From NCBI GenBank assembly GCA_016719945.1, contig JADJYE010000007.1, positions 124,001 through 188,000 of the forward strand: DNA of 64,000 bases, written 5' to 3'. The DNA is from Polyangiaceae bacterium (GTDB lineage Bacteria > Myxococcota_A > Polyangia > Polyangiales > Polyangiaceae). The notes under the pieces were generated by a model that had not been told where the DNA came from, searched no databases, and saw only the letters and a program-made list of their open reading frames with translations. Every line of letters starts with the position of its first letter. Within the stretch, counting starts at the first letter, position 1. Positions 16,404-27,082 of this stretch are shown one piece after another. A program made the position numbers and the translations under genes.

Positions 16404-17425
16404 GAGCGCCTCCTCGGCTTGGACTTCTTTTGCTTCTGTGGGGCGCGCTGCGCACCCCGCGGCTCCGCCACTTCGGCGTAGCCCATCTCCTCGAGGAGCG
16501 CGGGAGAGTCCCTCCAGCCCGGGGTCTCGCGCACGAACAGCTCGAGGTGGACAGGCTTGCCGAGCAGCTCCGCGATGCGGCGGCGAGCCTCGGTGCCGAT
16601 CTGCTTCAGCATCGACCCGCCCGCGCCGATCACGATCTTCTTCTGCCCGAGCCGCTCGACGTGGATCGTCGCGGAGATGTGGGCGCGCTCGGCGCTCTCC
16701 TCGAACACGTCGATGGTGACGCTGGTCGCGTGGGGGACCTCTTCGTGCGCGCGCCGCAGGATCTGCTCGCGCACGTACTCGGCGGCGAAGTAGCGCAGCG
16801 GCCGGTCGGTGAGGTCGTCCTCCGAGAACGCGTGGGGCGCGACCGGCAGCCGCCGGGCGATCTCGTCCAGGACGATGCCCACGCCGTCGTCGGAGAGCGC
16901 AGACACCGGCACGATCGCTTCGAAGGACCGGACCTTGCTCCACGCCTCGATCAGGCCCAAGAGGCGCGATTTGTCCTTGATCCGATCGATCTTGTTGAGC
17001 ACGAGCAGGACGGGCCCCTCGAGCTCCTTGGCGATCGCGATGTCGGCCGGGTGCGGCGCGAGCGACCGCGAGGGCGCGGCCGACGGCACGCCCACCATGA
17101 GGACGACGAGGTCGGCCTCGGCCGAGGCCCCGCGCGCGGCGAGGTTCATGCGGCGGTTGAGCGCGGTGTCGGTGAACTCGTGCAGGCCGGGCGTGTCGAG
17201 CAGCCGGATCTCCGCGGGCGCCCCGTCGACCTCGCGCCGTACGACGCCCAGCAGGGTCGTGCGAGTCGTCTGCGGGGTCTTGCTGGTGATGGCCAGCTCG
17301 ACCGCCAGGGCCGCGTTGAGGAACGTCGACTTACCGACGTTGGGGCGGCCCACGATGGCCACGGCGCCTGACCGCGCCTCGCTCGTGGGCTGAGTTGCTT
17401 CGTCGGAGGTCACGCGGCGCGACAT
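16400..17425 (-). CDS. era: GTPase Era with KH domain
   Basis: A 341-residue protein. The G domain has the P-loop GRPNVGKST at about 26-34, TTR in switch I, LLDTPGLHEF and NKIDR. The C-terminal RNA-binding KH type-II domain includes the signature IVIGAGGSMLKQIGTEARR. A basic tail rich in Lys/Arg/Gln extends past the usual end, and about 20 extra residues precede the G domain. Era binds 16S rRNA and assists 30S assembly. It overlaps der by 4 nt downstream, giving an era-der pair of the two rRNA-maturation GTPases. Confidence 0.97.
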   Translation of the reverse strand: MSRRVTSDEATQPTSEARSGAVAIVGRPNVGKSTFLNAALAVELAITSKTPQTTRTTLLGVVRREVDGAPAEIRLLDTPGLHEFTDTALNRRMNLAARGASAEADLVVLMVGVPSAAPSRSLAPHPADIAIAKELEGPVLLVLNKIDRIKDKSRLLGLIEAWSKVRSFEAIVPVSALSDDGVGIVLDEIARRLPVAPHAFSEDDLTDRPLRYFAAEYVREQILRRAHEEVPHATSVTIDVFEESAERAHISATIHVERLGQKKIVIGAGGSMLKQIGTEARRRIAELLGKPVHLELFVRETPGWRDSPALLEEMGYAEVAEPRGAQRAPQKQKKSKPRRRS

Positions 17426-17457
17426 AGCACAGCCGTGGTAGGGTCCGACCCGCCCAA

Positions 17458-19974
17458 GTGGAAGGCCGGCCTCGATCCCCCCGACGTGCTCTCGGGACGC
17501 TCGCCGGGCCCGCGCTGGCCGCCGGGTTCGCCGCGGCCTGGATCGTGGGTGGTATCGGACGCTCAGGCGCGTCCGATCCGCAGGAGGCGGACGCGGCGGA
17601 TCTCGCGCGGCGCGTCGCGGTGCACGCGCTCGGGGCCGGAGAGCTCGCGCGCCCGGACGACCCGACGTCCATCCCGACGCTGACCGACCTGGGGATGGGG
17701 GAGCTGCCCTTCACCTCGATGGCGCTCTCATTTCGCCTGTTCGGCTTCCATGAGTGGAGCGGGAGGCTCCCGCTCGCGCTGTGGGGCGTCGCCGGTGCCC
17801 TGTCCTTGTACGCCTTGCTCCACCGCCTGGTGAGCCCGCGGGCCGGCTTCTACGCGGTCGTCGCGCTCTCGACGATGCCGCTCTACTTCCTGCATGCGCG
17901 CACCATGGCGGGGGACATCGTCGCGATGGCTGCGTTCTCGATGGCGACCGCGGGGCTCGCGCTCGGCGCGTGCGAGCGGCGAGCCGTGCCGCGAGCCCTC
18001 GCGCTCGCGCTCGCGTGCGCGGGGCTCGCGGCCGGCCTGTTGACGCGTGGGCTGCTGGTCGGGGTGGCGGCTCCGCTCAGCGCGGCGGGGGTGGCGATCC
18101 TCTCCGTGCCGAGCCTGCGGCGGCGCTCGACGTTCGCGCTGACGTTGGGGTGGTCGGCGGCGCTCGGCGGGGCGGCGGCGGCGGCGTGGTTCTACCGCGT
18201 GGCCGCTCCGCTCGTCGGCGAGGGCGCGCCGCTGTCGCGGCTCGTGGGGGTGGCGCTCTACGACCCCACCCCCTCGGACAGCACCTTCGATCGGTTGATA
18301 CGGCAGCTCGGTCACGCGCTCTTCCCGTGGAGCCCGCTCGTTCCGCTGGCGATCGGCCACCTCGCGAGGGCGAGCGGGGACGACCCAGACGCGGACGTCG
18401 CCGAGCGGGCCGCCCTCGCCAGGGCCACGCTGCTCGCGGGCGCAGCGCTCGCGTTCGGCGCTCAGACCTTCCTCGTACCGTGGACCGGGCCGACGCCCTA
18501 CGTCGGCGTGGCCATGCTCGCGGGCGCGATCGGCCTGGCCGCGGACGACCTCCGCCGCGTGAGGCCGCCGCGTTCGGCCGCGCTGGTCGCGGCCGCGCTC
18601 GCCTTCGTGCTCATGGTCGACCTCGAGCGGGAGCCGAGCCGCTCGCTCGCGGGGCTGGGCACGGAGGCGGCGAGCTTCCCGATCAGCTTCGCCGAGGACG
18701 CGAAGCACCTCCTGTCGCGCGCGGGGCTCGCGATCGCGCTCGCGAGCGCGCTGCTCCTCTCGGACGATGAGCTCGGTGCCCGACACGGCCGCGTCGGCGC
18801 GCCGCGAGCCGCGCTCGCGGCGTGGGCCCGTGCGCGACGAGCCGACGCCCGCGTGCTCGGCAAGGAGCTGCTCGCCGCGTTCCGCGGGAACGCCATCTTC
18901 GCGGCCGTGATCGTCGAAGCGTGGCTGATCGGCCAGGCCGCGATGGTCGCGATCGGTGGGCGCGCCGGGTGGGAGCAGATCCGCAAGCTCCCGCTCGGCG
19001 CCGTCACCGTGCTCGTCAACGCGTGGTGGGCGGTCCCGCTCGGCGTCGTGTTGGCGGCGCTCTCGTACGTGCTGGTCCGTGACGGGCTGCGCGCTCTGGC
19101 GCGCGCTCTCGGGCTCTCGCGCGGCTCCATGCTGATGATCGCGGTCGGTGGCGCGGGGACTTGGCTGAGCCTGTCGTTCCATCGGCAGCTCGGAGACCAG
19201 CTCTCCCCGCGTGGCGCGTTCGAGAGCTACCGCGCCGCGCGCGATGACGGCGAGGAGCTGGCGCTGCTCGGCACGAGCCCGCGCGCCGGCGCGCTCTACT
19301 TCGACGCGCCGCTCCCCCTCTTCCCAGACGTGGCGAGCGCGTCGACGTGGCTCGCCGCAGAGGGTGCCCCCCGCCGCTTCATGGTGCTCAAGGCGAAGGA
19401 CCTCCCGCGGCTGAACTCCGTTTGGCGTGCGCGCTACCGGCGCAGCGTCGCAGTGCTCGACGCGCGCTCGAGCCAGAACGTCCTCGTCTCCAACGTCGGA
19501 GGACAGGCCGCCAGCGTCAGCCCCTTCGACGAGTTCCTCTTCGACCAGCCGCCGCCGATCGCGCGACCCCTCTCGGCGAGGTTCTTGGACCACATCGAGC
19601 TGCTCGGGTGGGACTTGATCGACGAGACAGGGGCGCAGGCCGAGGTCCTCGTGCCGCGCAAGAAGTACAAGGCGCGCTTCTACCTGCGCGTCGACAAGCG
19701 CCTGGCCGGCTCTTGGCTCACGTTCTTGCACATCGACGGGCTGGGCAAGCGCTACGCGGTCGACCACGCGCCGTTGGCCGGGAAGTACCCGATGAGCCTC
19801 TGGCAGCCGGGTGACATCTTGCGGGAGGAGCTCGAGATCAACCTCGAGCCGAACTTCGTGCCGGGGGAGTACTGGCTCTTCTTCGGGTTCTTCGAGGGCG
19901 AGACGCGGATGCGCGTGACGGAAGGGCAGGCGCGAGACAACCGCGTCGTGATCGGCAAGGTCGAGGTGCGGTGA
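17458..19974 (+). CDS. Large polytopic membrane protein, GT-C/ArnT-like
   Basis: An 838-residue protein with a GTG start. It has roughly ten or more hydrophobic helices between about 18 and 580, for example LAAGFAAAWIVGGI, LALWGVAGALSLYALL and ALALACAGLAAGLLTRGLL. The first extracytoplasmic loop carries acidic residues (SDPQEADAADLARR), as in GT-C fold glycosyltransferases (GT39/ArnT/PMT), whose catalytic Asp/Glu sits there. The soluble C-terminal region (about 600-838) is beta-rich and may be a carbohydrate-binding or lectin-like domain. The likely function is transfer of a sugar from a polyprenyl-phosphate donor to protein or glycolipid; donor and acceptor are unknown. It is divergent from era. 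Confidence 0.78.
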   Translation: MEGRPRSPRRALGTLAGPALAAGFAAAWIVGGIGRSGASDPQEADAADLARRVAVHALGAGELARPDDPTSIPTLTDLGMGELPFTSMALSFRLFGFHEWSGRLPLALWGVAGALSLYALLHRLVSPRAGFYAVVALSTMPLYFLHARTMAGDIVAMAAFSMATAGLALGACERRAVPRALALALACAGLAAGLLTRGLLVGVAAPLSAAGVAILSVPSLRRRSTFALTLGWSAALGGAAAAAWFYRVAAPLVGEGAPLSRLVGVALYDPTPSDSTFDRLIRQLGHALFPWSPLVPLAIGHLARASGDDPDADVAERAALARATLLAGAALAFGAQTFLVPWTGPTPYVGVAMLAGAIGLAADDLRRVRPPRSAALVAAALAFVLMVDLEREPSRSLAGLGTEAASFPISFAEDAKHLLSRAGLAIALASALLLSDDELGARHGRVGAPRAALAAWARARRADARVLGKELLAAFRGNAIFAAVIVEAWLIGQAAMVAIGGRAGWEQIRKLPLGAVTVLVNAWWAVPLGVVLAALSYVLVRDGLRALARALGLSRGSMLMIAVGGAGTWLSLSFHRQLGDQLSPRGAFESYRAARDDGEELALLGTSPRAGALYFDAPLPLFPDVASASTWLAAEGAPRRFMVLKAKDLPRLNSVWRARYRRSVAVLDARSSQNVLVSNVGGQAASVSPFDEFLFDQPPPIARPLSARFLDHIELLGWDLIDETGAQAEVLVPRKKYKARFYLRVDKRLAGSWLTFLHIDGLGKRYAVDHAPLAGKYPMSLWQPGDILREELEINLEPNFVPGEYWLFFGFFEGETRMRVTEGQARDNRVVIGKVEVR

Positions 19975-20012
19975 GCCTCGACGCCGTGCCGGTTCGACGT
20001 TAGCGAGAGGGC

Positions 20013-20393
20013 ATGGCGACTCCCGACGACGACGCGGATCGACGCTCACGAGAGCGGTTCGACGTCGTGTGGAGCGTCGATTGCGTGACGGAAGAGACCT
20101 TCCTCTACGCGACAATCACCAACATCTCGGAGATGGGGATCTTCGTGCAAACGGTCGAGCCCCTCCCTGTGGGGACGCGACTCTTGCTGCGCTTCTCCCC
20201 CGAAGATCCGGCGCTCGGAGCGTTCGAGCTCGAGGGCCACGTCCAGTGGATCAACCCAGCGCGCCCCTCGTGCCCCAACCCGGGGATGGGCGTCCGCTTC
20301 GAGAGGCTCACCCTCGACGATCGAGAGCGACTGGTCGAGGTGATCCGGACGATCGCGTACCTACCGCCCGGGCCGAACCGAGCGCTGAACTGA
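20013..20393 (+). CDS. PilZ-domain c-di-GMP receptor-like protein
   Basis: A 126-residue single-domain protein. Both c-di-GMP contact motifs are present: RxxxR as R11-SRE-R15, and [D/N]xSxxG as N37-ISEM-G42. The beta-barrel strands around FELEGHVQWINP and GMGVRFERL match PilZ proteins common in myxobacteria. It most likely binds c-di-GMP and acts on a partner protein. It follows the GT-C-like gene by 38 nt in the same direction, so c-di-GMP control of that glycosyltransferase is an attractive but untested idea. Confidence 0.93.
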   Translation: MATPDDDADRRSRERFDVVWSVDCVTEETFLYATITNISEMGIFVQTVEPLPVGTRLLLRFSPEDPALGAFELEGHVQWINPARPSCPNPGMGVRFERLTLDDRERLVEVIRTIAYLPPGPNRALN

Positions 20394-20409
20394 GAGGTCC
20401 GACGCTGAA

Positions 20410-21430
20410 ATGTCCGACATTTTTCTCGACGGCGCGTTTCCCCTCGGCTTCCCCTGGCAGACCTTCGATCCCTTCCTGTTCTGCGTCCACCACGACGACG
20501 CGTACCCGAGGGGCAACGCGGAGATGGGCATCGATCGCGCGCTCTTGGGCGGTCGCGAGCTCGGCAGCGACTTCGTCGTCAAGGACGGCTTCCGCATGTA
20601 CCACGGCGAGCGGGTGCCCGGCTTCCCGCAGCACCCACACCGCGGGTTCGAAACGGTGACCCTCGCGCGCCGCGGCGTCATCGACCACTCCGACTCGCTC
20701 GGCGCGGCCGCGCGCTTCGGCCGCGGAGACGCGCAGTGGATGACCGCCGGCAAGGGCATCGTCCACTCGGAGATGTTCCCGCTGCTCGATCGCGACGGCC
20801 CGAACCCCGTCGAGCTCTTCCAGATCTGGCTGAACCTACCCAGCGAGGACAAGCTCGCGGAGCCTCATTTCACGATGCTGTGGGGTGAGGAGATCCCCGT
20901 CGTCGGGAGCGGCGAAGCCGGCGCGCGCGCCGAGATACGGGTGGTCGCTGGCGAGCTCGAGGGGCGCGCGGGCGCCGGCGCCGCCGCCTCGGTCGTGGGC
21001 GTCGAAGCCTGGCAACGACGTCGCCATCTGGACGATCAAGCTCGATCCGGGCGCGCGCGTGCGACTGCCACCGGCGAGGGTCGAGGCGGTGGGGCGAACG
21101 CTCTACTTCTTCTCCGGCGGCTCGGTGAGAGTCGCTGGGCGCCTGCTCGAGCAACACTGCGGGTTGCGCCTGCAGCCGAGCGAGGCTGTGGAGCTCGAGG
21201 CGGGCCCCGACGGCTGCGAGCTGCTCATGTTGCAGGGTCGGCCGATCGGGCAGCCCGTCGCGCAATACGGGCCCTTCGTCATGAACACCCGCGCGCAGAT
21301 CGAGCAGGCGATGGCCGACTACAGGCGCACGCGGTTCGGTGGCTGGCCCTGGCCGGCCAACGACCCCGTTCACCCGCGCGAGCGTGGCCGCTTCGCCAAA
21401 CACCTGGACGGTCACGTCGAGGAGCGCTGA
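20410..21430 (+). pseudogene. Pirin-family protein, single-base frameshift
   Basis: The first frame (from ATG 20410) encodes a clear pirin N-terminal cupin with metal-binding residues in FPQHPHRGFETVT and MTAGKGIVHSEM. Near residue 184 the frame turns to Arg-rich nonsense. The rest of the pirin continues in the next frame (NDVAIWTIKLDPGA onward) to the stop at 21430. Removing one G from the GGGG run at 20961-20964 joins the parts as ELEGARAPAPPPRSWASKPG, which fits the family well. The intact product would be about 339 residues, of the quercetinase/iron-binding cupin type. This may be a consensus-sequence error rather than a real disruption. It converges on boxR with 3 nt between stops. Confidence 0.88.
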
Positions 21431-21433
21431 CCC

Positions 21434-22240
21434 TCAGCGAGCGCGGGCGAGGCGCACGACGCTGCTGACCGCGCGCGACAAGCCGAGCGCGGAGGTGTCG
21501 ACGATGTGGTGGGCGCGCTCGTGCAGCGCGCGGCGCGCACGCAGGATCGCCTCGAGCTCTTGCATCGCGTCCTCGCGATCACGCATGGGCCTGGTGTCTC
21601 CTTGGGCGAGCACGCGGGAGAAGTGGTCCTGTGGGGTCGCCTTCAACCAGACGACCCGCGCCGCCGCCAGCAGCCGTTCGAAGGTCGCCGACTGGGTGAC
21701 CAGGCTGCCGGCGGTCGCCAGGACGCACGCGGGCTCCTCGGCGAGCACGCGCTCGAGCTCCTCGCGCTCGACGCGCCGGTAGAAGTCCACCCCGTGGACG
21801 TCGAAGATCTCACCGGGCGACATGCCCGCTCGCGCGGCGATGCGCTCATCGAGCTCGATGAAGGGCACGCCGAGCCGCGCGGCGGCGCGCGCCCCCACGG
21901 TCGACTTTCCTGCACCCCGGAGCCCGACGAGCGCGAGCGGCAGAGGGAGGGTCGGCGGATTCTGGGGGACACGGTAGGTGTCGCGAGGGGTCGGCAGCAG
22001 CTGGACGAGCGGCACTCCCAGCGCATCGGCGACCTCAGCCAGGCGCACCACCGACACGTTCGCCTGACCTCCTTCGAGCGCGACGAGGAAGCGCTCGGAG
22101 AGGCCGCTCCGCTGAGCGAGCTCACGTACAGTCATGGCCAGATCGAGGCGGCGCTGCCGCACGTTGAGGCCGACCGCGGCCAGGAGCGCGAGCGTGTTGG
22201 TCCCTTGGGCGCCGGGGGGGATGGGGCTGCCGACCCTCAT
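21434..22240 (-). CDS. boxR: BoxR/BzdR-type regulator: XRE HTH fused to shikimate-kinase-like domain
   Basis: A 268-residue protein. The N-terminal XRE helix-turn-helix (about 25-85) contains MTVRELAQRSGLSERF and LEGGQANVSVVRLAEVA. A linker leads to a shikimate-kinase-like domain (about 100-265) with Walker A GLRGAGKSTVG and the substrate-site-like segments FIELDERIA and DFYRRVERE; the usual GGG of the SK active site reads ATAGSLV. This fusion is the hallmark of BzdR/BoxR, repressors of benzoate catabolism that sense benzoyl-CoA through the kinase-like domain. It is transcribed away from boxC-boxB across an 86-bp palindromic region, as expected for a local repressor. ATG 22240 was chosen; an upstream in-frame extension would cross the operator. 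Confidence 0.93.
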   Translation of the reverse strand: MRVGSPIPPGAQGTNTLALLAAVGLNVRQRRLDLAMTVRELAQRSGLSERFLVALEGGQANVSVVRLAEVADALGVPLVQLLPTPRDTYRVPQNPPTLPLPLALVGLRGAGKSTVGARAAARLGVPFIELDERIAARAGMSPGEIFDVHGVDFYRRVEREELERVLAEEPACVLATAGSLVTQSATFERLLAAARVVWLKATPQDHFSRVLAQGDTRPMRDREDAMQELEAILRARRALHERAHHIVDTSALGLSRAVSSVVRLARAR

Positions 22241-22326
22241 TGCGGTATGAAGTATATTGCACCATGCGAACCTGACTCGGCAATATACTTCTTGACGCAA
22301 CGTCAGGTTGAGGGGAGACCCCACCC
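22241..22326. promoter_or_regulatory. Divergent boxR / boxCB operator-promoter
   Basis: A perfect 12-bp inverted repeat lies at 22249-22260 (GAAGTATATTGC) and 22280-22291 (GCAATATACTTC), with start points 31 bp apart, about three helical turns. Each arm contains TATACT reading outward toward one of the two genes: 22284-22289 on the plus strand and 22251-22256 on the minus strand. Both could be -10 elements. A second inverted repeat, AACCTGAC (22269-22276) and GTCAGGTT (22302-22309), interleaves with it. The local sequence is much more AT-rich than its surroundings. Candidate -35 elements (TTGCAC at 22258 for boxC) leave a long 20-nt spacer, so exact promoters are uncertain. This is the probable BoxR binding region controlling both directions. 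Confidence 0.85.
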
Positions 22327-23993
22327 ATGGCCGACAACGCGCACGGCTCGCAACCGGTGGTCCGCTTCGAGACCCACCCGAGCCGCTACCAACACCTCAA
22401 GCTCTCCTTCGACGGCGCCATCGCGCGCCTGTCGCTCGACGTCGTCGAGGACAAGCCGCTCAGGCCTGGCTACATCCTCAAGCAGAACAGCTACGACCTT
22501 GGCGTCGACATCGAGCTGGCCGACGCGATCGAGCGCCTGCGCTTCGAGCACCCCGAGGTGCGCGCGGTGGTCGTCTCGAGCAACCAGCCGAAGATCTTCT
22601 GCGCGGGCGCGAACATCTACATGCTCGGCAGCTCGACGCACGCGTTCAAGGTGAACTTCTGCAAGTTCACCAACGAGACGCGGCTCTCGCTCGAGGAGGC
22701 GTGCGCCGAGAGCGGCCAGCACTACATCGCAGCGCTCAACGGCGTCGCGGCCGGCGGCGGGTACGAGCTCGCGCTCGCCTGCGAGCACATCGTGCTCTGC
22801 GACGACGGCTCGAGCGCCGTCTCCTTCCCGGAGACGCCGCTGCTCGCGGTGCTCCCCGGCACCGGCGGGCTCACGCGCCTGGTGGACAAGCGCAAAGTGC
22901 GGCGCGATCTCGCGGACGTCTTCTCGACGCTCGCCGAGGGTGTGCGGGGCAAGCGCGCGAAGGAGTGGCGCCTGGTCGACGAGGTCGCCCCGAAGAGCAA
23001 GTTCGACGAGACGGTCCTCGCGCGCGCCCAGGCGTTCGTCTCGTCGACGCCTGAGCGCAAGGGCCCAGGCGTCACGCTGCCGGCGCTCGAAGCTCGCCGC
23101 TGGGAACAAGACGGCCGCTGCGGCGCAGACTACCGCTACGTCGCGGTGTCGGTCGACGCCGAGCAGCGCCTCGCCCAGGTGACTGCGCTCGGCCCCGAGG
23201 GCGCGCCCCCGAAGACCGCGGAGGAGCTGCGCAGGCTCGGCGCCGACGCATGGCACCTGCGCTTCGCGCGCGAGCTCGACGACGTGCTCGTCGATCTCCG
23301 CTTCAACCAGCCGGAGGTCGGGCTCGTCGTGCTGAAGACCGCGGGAGACGGGGCCGCGGTGCGCGCATGGGACGAGGCCCTGCTCACCCTCGCGAAGGAC
23401 GACTGGTTCGCGAAGGAGATCGTCCTCAAGCTCAAGCGCACGTTGAAGCGGCTCGACCTGATGGCCAAGAGCCTCTTCTCGTTCGCCGAGCCGGGGTCGT
23501 GCTTCGCGGGCACGCTGCTCGAGCTCGCGCTCGCGTCCGACCGCACGTACGCGAAATCGGGCGAGACGCAGGCCTTCATCGCGCTGTCCTCGATGAGCTT
23601 CGGGCCGCTGCCGATGCCCAACGGCCTCACGCGGCTCGAGACGCGCTTCCTGGGAGAGCCGGGCAAGGCCGAGGCGCTGCGTGAGGAGCGCGACTTCATC
23701 GACGCGGAGACCGCGCTCGAGAAGGGGCTCGTGACGTTCGCCCCGGACGACATCGACTGGGACGACGAGGTCCGCATCGCGATCGAAGAGCGCGCGAGCC
23801 TCTCGCCGGACGCTCTGACGGGCATGGAGGCGAACCTGCGCTTCGCCGGCCCGGAGACGATGGAGTCGAAGATCTTCGCGCGCCTCTCGGCGTGGCAGAA
23901 CTGGATCTTCCAGCGACCGAACGCCGTCGGCGAGCGCGGAGCCTTGACCATGTACGGACGCCCCGAGCGGCCCGAGTTCGACTGGAGGAGAAC

Positions 23994-23997
<4 letters not shown>
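22327..23997 (+). CDS. boxC: Benzoyl-CoA-dihydrodiol (2,3-epoxybenzoyl-CoA) lyase BoxC
   Basis: A 556-residue protein of the crotonase superfamily with two crotonase-like halves, the usual BoxC size. The first half has the oxyanion-hole region AVVVSSNQPKIFCAGANIYML and ALNGVAAGGGYELALACEH. The second includes SLFSFAEPGSCFAGTLLELALASDR. BoxC hydrolytically opens the epoxide formed by BoxB, giving 3,4-dehydroadipyl-CoA semialdehyde and formate. A GGGGAG ribosome site precedes ATG 22327. The stop overlaps the boxB GTG start by 4 nt (GTGA), so lyase and epoxidase are translationally coupled. Probably repressed by the divergent BoxR. Confidence 0.95.
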
Positions 23998-25430
<1,433 letters not shown>

Positions 25431-25435
25431 CTCCC

Positions 25436-25536
25436 CGCCGGAATAGCCCGCGATCAGGCCGAGCGCAGCGAGGCCAACGCGGGCGTCATTCCGGCGCGAC
25501 AGTAGAGCCAACGCGGGCGTAATTCCGGCGCAACAG
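25436..25536. terminator. Hairpin region after boxB with duplicated 3' arm
   Basis: The left arm CGCCGGAAT + CCCGCG (25436-25452) pairs with CGCGGG + ATTCCGGCG at 25478-25496. A 30-bp segment containing that right arm (25473-25502) is repeated at 25507-25536 with 28 of 30 bases the same. One left arm therefore has two alternative right arms. There is no T-run, so a factor-independent terminator is uncertain, but the place just past the box operon and before glgA suits a terminator or mRNA-end structure. Confidence 0.65.
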
Positions 25537-25560
25537 AACGGCGTGTTAGAACAGGCGGCT

Positions 25561-27018
25561 GTGGCTCGTCTGAAGATCCTCTACGTGACGTCCGAGTGCT
25601 TCCCGTTCGCGAAGGCGGGAGGCCTCGGGGACGTCGCGGGAGCGCTGCCGCTCGCGCTCGCGGCCAGGGGGCACGACGTCCGCGTCGTGATGCCACGCTA
25701 CGCGGTGACGAAGAAGCACGCGGCGGCGCCGCTCGCGGGCTCGCTCGGCGTCCCTTTCGGTCCGATGACGGTGTGGACTCGTGTGCTGCGGACGACCCTC
25801 GGGGAGGACCGCGGGGCGCCCGTGCCGGTCTACTTCCTCGAGCACGATCGGCTGTACGACCGCAAAGGCATCTACGACGACGACAACGGCGCGTACGGCG
25901 ACAACCTGGAGCGGTACGCGCTCTTGTCGCGTGGCGGCATCGAGCTGTGCCGGTACCTCGGCTTCGAGCCGGACGTGATCCACGTCCACGACTGGCCGAC
26001 GTGCCTCGTGCCGGTCTACCTGGACACGGTCGAGGCCTCGACGCCGATCGCTCGCGCCGCGACGGTGCTCACCATCCACAACATGGCGTACCAGGGCTGG
26101 TTCGCCCGCAGCGAGCTGCCGCGGTCGGGGCTTCCGTGGGGCTCGGGGGCGCTGACGTCGCTCGAGATGCACGGTCAGCTCAACCTCCTGAAGGCCGGCA
26201 TCATCCACAGCACGATCGTCTCGACGGTCTCCCCGCGCTACGCGGCCGAGATCCAGCACGAGGCCGGCGGAGAAGGCCTCGACGGCCTGCTCCGCGCGCG
26301 AGGCGGCGACGTCGTCGGGGTCCTCAATGGAATCGACGAGGTGACGTGGAACCCCTCACTCGACCGCCACATCGCCGCGCCCTTCTCGGCGGACGATCTC
26401 GGCGGCAAGGCGGAGTGCAAGGCTGCGCTGCAGCGTGAGCTCGGCCTCCCGATCGAGCCCCACGTCCCCCTCTTCGGCATGGTGAGCCGGCTGGTCGAAC
26501 AGAAGGGTGTCGACGTGGTCGAGAAGGTCTTGCCCGCCCTGCTCGAGCGCGGCGTGCAGGTCGCGATCGTGGGGTCCGGCGACAAGGGGATCGAAGGACG
26601 CTTCCTCGCCCTCAGCCACGCGAGCCAACGCTTTCGAGCCTGGATCGGGATGAACGAAGGCCTCGCGCACCGCGTGGAGGCCGGCTCCGACTTCTTCTTG
26701 ATGCCCTCTCGCTACGAGCCGTGCGGCCTCAACCAGATGTACAGCCAGGCCTACGGCACGCTGCCGATCGTGCGCGCCGTCGGCGGCCTCGACGACACCG
26801 TCGACAACGGCCGCACCGGCTTCAAATTCGACGACCTGACACCCGAGGCGCTGCTCGGCACGATCGACTGGGGGCTGTCCGTCTATGCGCGTTCACCCGA
26901 CCAGCTCCGCGCGATGCAGCAGCGGGCGATGCGAAAGTCGATGGGGTGGTCGATGATCGCGCGGCAGTACGAGGCGCTCTACCGGCTCGCCGTCCGGCAG
27001 CGCCGCGCGCGCTTCTGA
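25561..27018 (+). CDS. glgA: Glycogen synthase (GT5, ADP-glucose type)
   Basis: About 485 residues. The N-terminal KAGGLGDVAGALP motif (K18) binds the ADP-glucose phosphate. The GT5 N-domain continues with HVHDWPTCLVPVYL and TIHNMAYQGWF. The C-domain has GMVSRLVEQKGVD and the catalytic/nucleotide-binding PSRYEPCGLNQMYSQAYGTLPIVR. The enzyme adds glucose to the non-reducing end of alpha-1,4-glucan. GTG 25561 gives the normal N-terminus (VARLKILYVTSECFPFAKAG); a GTG at 25543 is also in frame. No other glycogen gene is adjacent. It converges with the DUF3829 lipoprotein gene. Confidence 0.95.
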   Translation: MARLKILYVTSECFPFAKAGGLGDVAGALPLALAARGHDVRVVMPRYAVTKKHAAAPLAGSLGVPFGPMTVWTRVLRTTLGEDRGAPVPVYFLEHDRLYDRKGIYDDDNGAYGDNLERYALLSRGGIELCRYLGFEPDVIHVHDWPTCLVPVYLDTVEASTPIARAATVLTIHNMAYQGWFARSELPRSGLPWGSGALTSLEMHGQLNLLKAGIIHSTIVSTVSPRYAAEIQHEAGGEGLDGLLRARGGDVVGVLNGIDEVTWNPSLDRHIAAPFSADDLGGKAECKAALQRELGLPIEPHVPLFGMVSRLVEQKGVDVVEKVLPALLERGVQVAIVGSGDKGIEGRFLALSHASQRFRAWIGMNEGLAHRVEAGSDFFLMPSRYEPCGLNQMYSQAYGTLPIVRAVGGLDDTVDNGRTGFKFDDLTPEALLGTIDWGLSVYARSPDQLRAMQQRAMRKSMGWSMIARQYEALYRLAVRQRRARF

Positions 27019-27082
27019 GCGAGACGCGAAGCTGCACCCCCTCGCCGCACGTCAGCGAGGAGGCGCTGGCATCACGCCGGGG

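Noticed and set aside
16404..16943. N-terminal extension of Der by 180 residues.
   Set aside because: The sequence is Arg-rich and lies across era in another frame. Der starts normally at ATG 16403 with an ATGA overlap.
17728..20115. A 795-residue minus-strand frame opposite the GT-C-like gene.
   Set aside because: Arg/Glu/Pro-rich translation without domains, antisense to a protein with many clear membrane helices.
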